Origin: Actinomycetes bacterium
GTDB lineage: Bacteria; Actinomycetota; Acidimicrobiia; Acidimicrobiales; CADCSY01
Direction: 5' to 3'
DNA length: 5,216 nucleotides
Assembly (NCBI GenBank): GCA_025464025.1
Contig: JAODBP010000149.1
Coordinates: forward strand, 1 to 5,216
Part shown: in pieces, positions 1 to 4,707 of the stretch
Position numbering within the stretch: position 1 is the first letter of the stretch
Layout: every line of letters starts with the position of its first letter
Position numbers and translations under genes: made by a program
The notes under the pieces: generated by a model
Databases searched by the model: none
Told to the model about the DNA's origin: nothing
Seen by the model: only the letters and a program-made list of their open reading frames with translations

Positions 1-15
1 CATAAGAGGCGCTAC
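1..15 (+). repeat. 15-bp direct repeat, copy 1 of 3
   Basis: Reads CATAAGAGGCGCTAC. It matches the copies at 546-560 and 642-656 at 13 of 15 positions across all three, with the same orientation; only positions 2 and 5 vary. This copy lies just upstream of the -35 region of the proposed kinase promoter, about 36 to 50 nt before the GTG at 51, so it could be an operator or activator site. It may also be one edge of a repeat-flanked gene unit. It sits at the window edge, so its left context is unseen. Confidence 0.6.
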
Positions 16-38
16 AGCGTTCCGTGAGCCGTACGGGG

Positions 39-44
39 CATGAT
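39..44 (+). promoter_or_regulatory. -10-like element of leaderless kinase promoter
   Basis: CATGAT keeps the A at position 2 and the T at position 6 of the TANNNT -10 consensus. It is followed by exactly 6 nt and then GTG at 51, so transcription would start at or next to the start codon. The same layout, with the shared string ATGATCCG, precedes the gene at 769. No convincing -35 hexamer is seen, as is common for actinobacterial leaderless promoters. Confidence 0.45.
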
Positions 45-50
45 CCGTCG

Positions 51-524
51 GTGAGCGAGACACGCCTTGTCCTCACCTGCGGATTGCCGGGCGCGGGCAA
101 GACGACGCTCGCGACGCAGCTCGCGGCGGAGCTCGGCGCGGTGCGACTCACCAAGGACGAGTGGCAGTGGGCGCTTGGTTCCACTCCGTGGGATACGACC
201 GTCGGTGCGAAGGTCGAAGCACAGCTGTGGCGCCTGGCTCAGGAGATCCTGCGCCTCCGCCTCAGCGTTGTTCTCGACTTCGGACTCTGGAGCCGGACCG
301 AGCGTGACGAGATCCGAGCCACGGCTCGTGGACTCGGGGTCTGTGTCGAACTCCACTACCTGGACGTGCCGGTCGAGGAGCTCTGGCGGCGCATCCAGTC
401 GCGCAACGCTCATCCTCCTTGGAACCGGGAGCCGATCGGTCGTGACCATCTGGAACAGTGGATGGCGGCCTTCGAGCCACCCGGTGCGGAAGAGCTGGCG
501 TTGTTTGACGCTCTGGCCCGGTGA
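51..524 (+). CDS. P-loop kinase-like ATP-binding protein (AAA_33 type)
   Basis: A 157-residue protein of the small P-loop kinase-like group annotated as AAA_33 or zeta-toxin-like ATP-binding proteins; related folds phosphorylate small molecules or nucleotides. The Walker A motif GLPGAGKTT is at residues 11-19. KDEW at 35-38 supplies an acidic residue where such kinases bind substrate. VVLDFGLWSRTER at about 73-85 forms the Walker B strand with D76 and the following basic helix. LDVPVEELWRRIQSRN at 104-119 matches the lid region, where arginines contact phosphate. GTG at 51 is preferred over the in-frame GTG at 24. It puts the P-loop near the N-terminus, as is usual for the family, and it follows a -10-like box by 6 nt with no Shine-Dalgarno sequence. 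The gene stands alone and is flanked by copies of a 15-bp repeat. ATP binding is near certain. The substrate is unknown, and a zeta-like toxin role has no support here because no antitoxin gene is seen. Confidence 0.85.
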   Translation: MSETRLVLTCGLPGAGKTTLATQLAAELGAVRLTKDEWQWALGSTPWDTTVGAKVEAQLWRLAQEILRLRLSVVLDFGLWSRTERDEIRATARGLGVCVELHYLDVPVEELWRRIQSRNAHPPWNREPIGRDHLEQWMAAFEPPGAEELALFDALAR

Positions 525-545
525 GCTGGCTGGTCAGACCCCGGA

Positions 546-560
546 CGTAAGAGGCGCTAC
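546..560 (+). repeat. 15-bp direct repeat, copy 2 of 3
   Basis: Reads CGTAAGAGGCGCTAC and begins 21 nt after the kinase stop codon. It shares 14 of 15 bases with copy 1 at 1-15 and 14 of 15 with copy 3 at 642-656. With copy 1 it brackets the kinase gene. It is followed directly by CCGCGGGAACAC, which nearly repeats the right half of the palindrome at 591-608. Confidence 0.6.
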
Positions 561-590
561 CGCGGGAACACTTGGGCGCAACGGCTCGGT

Positions 591-608
591 GTGTTTCCGC
601 GGAAACAC
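591..608. repeat. 18-bp perfect palindrome in intergenic spacer
   Basis: GTGTTTCCGCGGAAACAC is identical to its own reverse complement. It lies 66 nt after the kinase stop and well upstream of the DUF1643-family gene. A near copy of its right half, differing by one base over 12, is at 560-571. There is no loop and no T-tract, so a site for a dimeric DNA-binding protein is more likely than an intrinsic terminator. A recombination or attachment site is also possible. The binding partner is unknown. Confidence 0.6.
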
Positions 609-641
609 CTTCTGTGGATCACGGTCCGGCGCGAGACCGCC

Positions 642-656
642 CGTACGAGGCGCTAC
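642..656 (+). repeat. 15-bp direct repeat, copy 3 of 3
   Basis: Reads CGTACGAGGCGCTAC. It lies 33 nt after the palindrome at 591-608 and 113 nt before the GTG of the DUF1643-family gene. It has the same orientation as the other two copies. No convincing fourth copy was found after the second gene; the nearest resemblance, around 1305-1317, is too weak to count. Confidence 0.55.
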
Positions 657-756
657 TCGCACACGAGGCGATCGGGCATTTCAAGCGCTTCCACCCCCGG
701 CGGTAGAGCGTTCTGGTTGACGCGCGATCGACGCTAGAGAACGCGCACAAGCTCCA

Positions 757-762
757 TATGAT
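757..762 (+). promoter_or_regulatory. -10 element of leaderless DUF1643-gene promoter
   Basis: TATGAT differs from the consensus TATAAT at one position. It ends 6 nt before the GTG at 769, which places the expected transcription start on the start codon. No Shine-Dalgarno sequence precedes that GTG. The geometry is the same as for the kinase gene at 51. TTGACG at 717-722 resembles a -35 box but is 34 nt away, which is too far to pair with it. Confidence 0.55.
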
Positions 763-768
763 CCGAGC

Positions 769-1266
769 GTGGGTGGCTACGGCGAAGTCGTAACGTGGGA
801 GCAGGACGACGAGCATGAGTACGACTACGTGCGCGTCTGGGATCGCGATCTCCCCGTGTTGCTCTTCGTGATGCTCAACCCGGCGGCGAACTCGGGGTCG
901 TCGACGATCCCGGAAGCGACGACCCGGCGCTGCATCGGCTACGCCCGCCGCGAAGGGTTCGGCGGTATTCGCTTCGTCAACCTGTTCACCTATCGAGCCA
1001 CGTACCCCGTCGAGCTGTGGGCGGCCGCCGAGCAGAACGGGCCCGGCGCCGACGAGCACCTCGCCGCCGCCCTCCGCGATGCTGGCGGCCGTGCTGTCGT
1101 CGGATGGGGATCCAACGACGGGGCCGGCATGGCCGAACGCGTAGACCTCGTGAGGCGGCTCGCCGACGATGCCGGCGTCGAGCTGCTTTGCGTTCGTCGT
1201 AACGCCGACGGCGCGCCCGGCCACCCGAGCCGCGGTGCGTACCTCCCACTTCAGCCCTGGCCGTAG
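769..1266 (+). CDS. DUF1643 family protein
   Basis: A 165-residue protein with the full pattern of the DUF1643 family, whose biochemical function is not established. After a variable N-terminus, the core strand PVLLFVMLNPAA (29-40) leads into the family's LNPS/A segment. TTRRCIGYARREGFGG (51-66) is the conserved arginine/cysteine helix. FVNLFTYRAT (69-78) is the hallmark NLF-YRAT motif. VVGWGS (110-115) is the WG strand, and the C-terminus keeps the family's (D)G-P-HP-like ending around residues 146-153. Length is normal and nothing looks truncated. The GTG start lies 6 nt after a good -10 box with no Shine-Dalgarno sequence, implying a leaderless mRNA independent of the kinase gene 244 nt upstream. 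Family members often occur in variable genome regions, consistent with this setting. No catalytic role is proposed. Confidence 0.88.
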   Translation: MGGYGEVVTWEQDDEHEYDYVRVWDRDLPVLLFVMLNPAANSGSSTIPEATTRRCIGYARREGFGGIRFVNLFTYRATYPVELWAAAEQNGPGADEHLAAALRDAGGRAVVGWGSNDGAGMAERVDLVRRLADDAGVELLCVRRNADGAPGHPSRGAYLPLQPWP

Positions 1267-1543
1267 ACGGCGGCCCTCGGGTCGACTGAAGACCCGTCAG
1301 CTCTATAGCGCTGGCTACCACTCATCCAGGTAGAGAACGAGGGCTCCAACCGCCGGCGCCCGGCCCAGCGGAGGGGGTGGCTTACCGCGCCAGATGGATT
1401 CGCCTGCGCGCGGCTGCCTTGTATCGCTGCAGATCTTGCCGAGTCTCGCTAGGCCACCTCGATGAGGTCATCGCGCAGTAGGCGGTGCGCCCTTGCATCG
1501 GCGGCCGGTCTCGGCGCGTCAACAACCTGTCCGGAGAACGCAG
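1267..1543. other. Convergent intergenic gap, possible gene remnant
   Basis: These 277 nt separate the + strand genes from the 3' end of the - strand operon. No complete gene is supported. On the minus strand, one frame is open for 50 codons (1467 down to 1318, stop TAG at 1317-1315) but has no ATG, GTG or TTG. It contains GESIWRGKPPPPLGRAPAVG and ends LVLYLDEW, which reads more like protein than chance. A second minus frame, ending LLRDDLIEVA at a TAG (1451-1449), overlaps its upstream end. Together they could be the frameshifted end of a decayed gene. The family was not recognised. Short inverted repeats lie at 1456-1473. Confidence 0.2.
1278..1296 (+). terminator. Weak hairpin after the DUF1643 gene
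   Basis: CGGGTC (1278-1283) and GACCCG (1291-1296) form a perfect 6-bp stem around a 7-nt loop, starting 12 nt after the stop codon. No T-tract follows, so it is a poor match to a classical intrinsic terminator. Its position between convergent genes makes a termination or mRNA 3'-end role plausible. Confidence 0.3.
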
Positions 1544-1990
1544 CTAGGGGGTCGGGGCGACGGCGATGTGGCCGTCGTCCCAGCCCCGGGCCGACTCGAG
1601 GGCGGCCTCGGCCAGGGCCAGCAGGTCGGCGGCCTCCAGGGCGTGGGCCGGGTAGGCGGCCACGCCACCCCAGATCGTCACCTCGACGCCCTGCTCGCCG
1701 AGGAGGCGGCGCAGGCGCTCGAGCGTCCAGACCGCGCCGTCCTCGGGCGTGTCCTCCAGCAGCACGGCGAAGCGGCCGTCGTCGAGCCGGCAGGCCGTGT
1801 CGGACTCGCGGAGCGTGTCCTGGAGGGCGTAGGCGACCACCGGGGTGGCCTCCGGGTCGGACAGGGCGAGCAGCCCGACCGAGATGGGGCGGAGTACCCG
1901 TCGGGCCGTCGCCACCCGGTTGGGCAGGGCGGCTCGGAAGTAGTCGTCGTTCAGCAGGCCGCTGTGAGCGTCGCGGAGCGCGTCAGGCAC
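1544..1990 (-). CDS. Degenerate GGDEF-domain protein
   Basis: A 148-residue protein made of one GGDEF-like domain, with no sensor or membrane segment. The fold landmarks are present. DAHSGLLNDDYF (7-18) corresponds to the D-LTGL-NRR-F helix. VGLLALSD (38-45) is the first metal-site strand. VTIWGGVAAYP (104-114) matches the V-T-S-G-A-YP strand. ADLLALAEAALESAR (121-135) is the final A-D-A-Y-AK-like helix. The signature itself is lost: where RLGGDEF is expected, the protein reads RLDDGRF (68-74). It is therefore very unlikely to make c-di-GMP and may be a GTP-binding, c-di-GMP-binding or purely structural relic. GTG at 1990 is chosen over GTG at 2020 because AGGA (1996-1999) sits 5 nt upstream and the family-like sequence starts at once. 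The start overlaps the mutase stop by 8 nt, so the two are probably translationally coupled. Confidence 0.75.
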   Translation of the reverse strand: MPDALRDAHSGLLNDDYFRAALPNRVATARRVLRPISVGLLALSDPEATPVVAYALQDTLRESDTACRLDDGRFAVLLEDTPEDGAVWTLERLRRLLGEQGVEVTIWGGVAAYPAHALEAADLLALAEAALESARGWDDGHIAVAPTP

Positions 1991-3944
1991 GGTGTTCCTG
2001 TCGGCGGAAGTCCTCGGCACATGAGGCGATCTCGTCCATGATCCGGGCCAGCTCGAAGTCCTTGGGCGTGTAGACGGCGGCCACGCCGGCCGCCTCGAGG
2101 CGGGGGCGGTCCTCCTCGGGGATGATCCCGCCCACCACGACCGGGGCCTCGACGCCCGCGGCGCGCACCAGGCGCACGACCTCGGGCACCAGCTCGAGGT
2201 GCGAGCCGGAGAGGATCGAGAGGCCGATCACGTCGACGTCCTCGTCGCGGGCGACCGCCGCGATCTGCTCCGGGGTGAGCCGGATCCCCTGGTAGATCAC
2301 CTCCATGCCGGCGTCGCGGGCGGCCACGGCGATCTGCTCGGCGCCGTTGCTGTGGCCGTCGAGGCCGGGCTTGGCCACGAGCAGGCGGGGCGGGCCGCCG
2401 GCCATGGCCTTGACCCGCTCGGCCACCTGGGCCAGGCCACCGAGGTCGCCGCCGGCCGCGGCGCCGACGCCGGTGGGTGCCCGGTACTCGCCGAACACCT
2501 CGCGCAGGACGCCGGCCCACTCGCCGGTGGTGCCGCCGGCGTGCGCCAGGTCGATGGTGGCCGGCATGACGTTGTGACTCGACTCGCACGCCTGGCGGAG
2601 GGCGTCGAGCGAGCGCTTCACGGCATCGGCGTCGCGCTGCGATCGCCAGGCCTGGACGTCGGCGATCAGCTGCTCCTGCACCGCGGGGTCGACCTTGAGG
2701 ATGCTCTCCTCGCCACCGAGGGGCGACGGCTCGGTCTCGGTGAACTTGTTGACGCCGACGATCGTCAGGTCGCCCGCCTCGATCCGTCGGCGCCGCTCGG
2801 TGTGCGAGCGCACCAGCCGGCCCTTCAGCTCGTCGATCGCCTCGAAGGCGCCGCCCAGGGCCAGCACGTCGTCGAGCTCGGCCTGGGCGCCCTCGACGAG
2901 CTCGGCCGTCTTGGCCTCGATCACCTTCGAGCCCTCGAAGATGTCGTCGTACTCGAGCAGGTCGGTCTCGTACGCCAGGACCTGCTGGATGCGCAGCGAC
3001 CACTGCTGGTCCCACGGCCGGGGCAGGCCGAGCGCCTCGTTCCACGCCGGCAGCTGGATCGACCGGGCCCGGGCCGACTTCGACAGGGTGACGCCGAGGG
3101 CCTCGAGCACGATGCGCTGCACGTTGTTCTCGGGCTGCGCCTCGGTGAGGCCGAGCGAGTTCACCTGCACGCCGTACCGGAAGCGGCGGGCCTTCTCGTC
3201 GGTGACGCCGTAGCGCTCGAGCGTGATGCGGTCCCAGAGCCGGGTGAAGGCCCGCATCTTGCAGGTCTCCTCCACGAACCGGATGCCGGCGTTCACGAAG
3301 AACGAGATCGAGGCGACCACGGCCGAGAACCTCTCCTCGGCCACCTGGCCCGACTCGCGCACGGCGTCGAGCACGTCGATGGCGTTGGCCAGGGAGTAGG
3401 CGATCTCCTGGACCGGCGTGGCCCCCGCCTCCTGGAGGTGGTAGCTGCACACGTTCATGGGGTTCCACTTCGGGATCCACTCGGCGCAGAAGGCGATCAT
3501 GTCGACGATCAGCCGGCGGGACGGCAGCGGCGGGAAGATGTAGGTCCCCCGCGACAGGTACTCCTTGACGATGTCGTTCTGGGTGGTGCCCCGCAGCGCC
3601 TGGCTGTGCACGCCGTGGTCCTCGGCGTTGGCCACGTAGAGGCCGAGCAGCCACGGCGCCGTGGCGTTGATCGTCATCGACGTGTTCATCTCGCCCTGCG
3701 GGATGGCGTCCATGAGCTGGCGCATGTGGCCGAGGTGGGCCACGGGCACGCCGACCTTGCCCACCTCGCCCCGGGCCTCGAGGGCGTCGGGGTCGTAGCC
3801 GGTCTGGGTCGGCAGGTCGAAGGCGACCGACAGGCCGGTCTGCCCCTTCGCCAGGTTCGTCCGGTACAGGGCGTTCGACGCCGTGGCCGTGGAGTGGCCC
3901 GAGTACGTCCGCATCATCCACGGCTGGTCCGGCATGGCCACCAT
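1983..3944 (-). CDS. ecm: Ethylmalonyl-CoA mutase-type B12-dependent acyl-CoA mutase
   Basis: A single-chain adenosylcobalamin-dependent carbon-skeleton mutase. Ecm converts (2R)-ethylmalonyl-CoA to (2S)-methylsuccinyl-CoA in the ethylmalonyl-CoA pathway of acetyl-CoA assimilation. The catalytic barrel spans about 5-490, with RTYSGHSTATASNALYR (12-28), KGQTGLSVAFDLPTQTGYD (33-51), NTSMTINATAPWLL (87-100), WNPMNVCSYHLQEAGATP (160-177, active-site H169) and LPAWNEALGLPRPWDQQWS (298-316). The B12 domain (about 519-640) carries DGHSNG (529-534), the DxHxxG motif whose H531 ligates cobalt, plus GLSILSGSH (573-581) and VVGGIIP (603-609). Segments such as NATAPWLL and CSYHLQEAG are typical of Ecm/MeaA rather than methylmalonyl-CoA mutase. 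S212, in AVVASISFF, replaces an arginine expected there. ATG at 3944 is taken as start; GTG at 3962 or 3950 and ATG at 3935 are alternatives, none with a strong ribosome binding site. Neither the MeaB chaperone nor crotonyl-CoA carboxylase/reductase is in the window. Confidence 0.9.
   Translation of the reverse strand: MVAMPDQPWMMRTYSGHSTATASNALYRTNLAKGQTGLSVAFDLPTQTGYDPDALEARGEVGKVGVPVAHLGHMRQLMDAIPQGEMNTSMTINATAPWLLGLYVANAEDHGVHSQALRGTTQNDIVKEYLSRGTYIFPPLPSRRLIVDMIAFCAEWIPKWNPMNVCSYHLQEAGATPVQEIAYSLANAIDVLDAVRESGQVAEERFSAVVASISFFVNAGIRFVEETCKMRAFTRLWDRITLERYGVTDEKARRFRYGVQVNSLGLTEAQPENNVQRIVLEALGVTLSKSARARSIQLPAWNEALGLPRPWDQQWSLRIQQVLAYETDLLEYDDIFEGSKVIEAKTAELVEGAQAELDDVLALGGAFEAIDELKGRLVRSHTERRRRIEAGDLTIVGVNKFTETEPSPLGGEESILKVDPAVQEQLIADVQAWRSQRDADAVKRSLDALRQACESSHNVMPATIDLAHAGGTTGEWAGVLREVFGEYRAPTGVGAAAGGDLGGLAQVAERVKAMAGGPPRLLVAKPGLDGHSNGAEQIAVAARDAGMEVIYQGIRLTPEQIAAVARDEDVDVIGLSILSGSHLELVPEVVRLVRAAGVEAPVVVGGIIPEEDRPRLEAAGVAAVYTPKDFELARIMDEIASCAEDFRRQEHRA
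1996..1999 (-). promoter_or_regulatory. Ribosome binding site deciding the GGDEF-gene start
   Basis: AGGA on the minus strand lies 5 nt before the GTG at 1990 and inside the 3' end of the mutase gene. It supports the shorter start over the GTG at 2020 and indicates re-initiation right at the mutase stop. Confidence 0.5.
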
Positions 3945-3947
3945 GTT

Positions 3948-3969
3948 CACGCCCGTTCGCACCGGCGTG
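3948..3969 (-). promoter_or_regulatory. Hairpin just upstream of the mutase start
   Basis: CACGCC and GGCGTG form a perfect 6-bp inverted repeat around a 10-nt loop, ending 3 nt before the ATG at 3944 and covering the alternative GTG at 3962. In the mRNA this could influence ribosome access at the lipoprotein-mutase junction. Such short GC stems arise easily by chance in DNA of this composition. Confidence 0.2.
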
Positions 3970-3987
3970 CCACTTGGGCGGGCCGGG

Positions 3988-4707
3988 CTACTTCGGCTCG
4001 GGGACCGAGTAGCGCACCGTGCGGGCGGCGATGGCGTCGCCCCGCTGGAAGACGAGGGTCACCAGGTGCCATCCGGGCACCAGGCCGGTGGCCGGCTGGT
4101 AGGCGACGTCGAGCTCGTCGATGCCGGTGGCGGTGCCCTTGGCCACCGTCGCCGGTTGCCCGTCGACCCAGGCCAGCACCGACGTCTCGGCTTGCACCAC
4201 CACGCTGAGGTGGGGCAGCGCGGCCACCTCGGTGCGGTCGGCCGGCACCGGCCGGTAGCGGCCGGTGTCGAGGAACGGCTCGGCTCGCCAGGCGTCGCCG
4301 ACCACTCGCATGGGGACGGCGACGGCCCGCTCGGAGCCGTCCTTCTGGAACGAATGGACGAGGACGACGGCGACGCCGTCGGCGATCGGGAGGCCGTCGT
4401 AGGTGGTCGACAGCTTGGCGAACCGGCCGTAGGTCGTGGTCAGCTCGCTCCGCACCTTGCCGAACTGGTCGCGCCCGCCGATGACCGCCTGGGTGCTGGG
4501 CCCGAGGATGGACCAGGAGCCGTCGTCGCTGGCCGTGTCGAGGTAGCTGACCCAGTTGCGCACCTGGTCGACGACGCCGGTCGGCGAGATCGGGGCGGGG
4601 GGCCGGGTGGTCGGCGGGAGCGTCGTCGGGTCGGTCTGGCCCGGTCCGCTCGAGCACGCCGCGACGAGGGCGACGAGTGCGGCGGCGCCCAGTGCCCGGC
4701 GGATCAT
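3988..4707 (-). CDS. Small secreted lipoprotein of unknown function
   Basis: A 239-residue predicted lipoprotein. The N-terminus MIRRALGAAALVALVAAC is a classical lipoprotein signal: two arginines, a short hydrophobic core and the lipobox VAAC with C18 as the lipidated residue. A flexible linker rich in Ser, Gly, Thr and Pro (19-44) follows, then a roughly 195-residue globular part with no family I recognise. Its middle alternates hydrophobic strands with a helix at about 45-60. The last 50 or so residues (GWHLVTLVFQRGD then RTVRYSV) look like a beta-sandwich edge. It would act on the outer face of the membrane. The ATG at 4707 is favoured over the longer frame from 4827 because it gives a proper signal peptide and because it forms an ATGA overlap with the aat stop, so translation is probably coupled. 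The mutase start follows 43 nt downstream. Confidence 0.8.
   Translation of the reverse strand: MIRRALGAAALVALVAACSSGPGQTDPTTLPPTTRPPAPISPTGVVDQVRNWVSYLDTASDDGSWSILGPSTQAVIGGRDQFGKVRSELTTTYGRFAKLSTTYDGLPIADGVAVVLVHSFQKDGSERAVAVPMRVVGDAWRAEPFLDTGRYRPVPADRTEVAALPHLSVVVQAETSVLAWVDGQPATVAKGTATGIDELDVAYQPATGLVPGWHLVTLVFQRGDAIAARTVRYSVPEPK
4704..4707 (-). promoter_or_regulatory. ATGA stop/start overlap between aat and the lipoprotein gene
   Basis: The minus strand reads ATGA: ATG starts the lipoprotein gene and TGA ends aat. No Shine-Dalgarno sequence is visible in the preceding 20 nt, which argues for termination-reinitiation. This fixes both the lipoprotein start and a shared transcript with aat. 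Confidence 0.75.

Noticed and set aside
24..50. Earlier GTG start for the kinase gene
   Set aside because: It adds nine unremarkable residues, has no well-spaced Shine-Dalgarno sequence and would place the -10-like box inside the gene. GTG at 51 fits the family length and the leaderless geometry.
51..524. Zeta-type toxin of a toxin-antitoxin pair
   Set aside because: Only the shared P-loop kinase fold supports this. No epsilon-like antitoxin or other small partner gene lies next to it, and the gene appears to be transcribed alone.
546..760. Integron attC site in the kinase-DUF1643 spacer
   Set aside because: No paired RYYYAAC and GTTRRRY core sites were found; GTTGACG at 716-722 does not fit the consensus.
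619..1224. 201-codon minus-strand open frame opposite the DUF1643-family gene
   Set aside because: The opposite strand encodes a complete, recognisable DUF1643 protein with its own promoter; the antisense translation has no recognisable motif.
1951..3921. 656-codon minus-strand open frame overlapping the mutase
   Set aside because: Its translation is low-complexity Arg/Pro/Gly/Ala text, the usual shadow of a high-GC gene. The mutase frame has unmistakable family motifs throughout.
2199..4208. 669-codon plus-strand open frame antisense to the mutase and lipoprotein genes
   Set aside because: Composition is dominated by Val, Leu, Asp, Gly, Arg and His, as expected from the antisense of GC3-rich codons. 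No recognisable domain or credible start is present.
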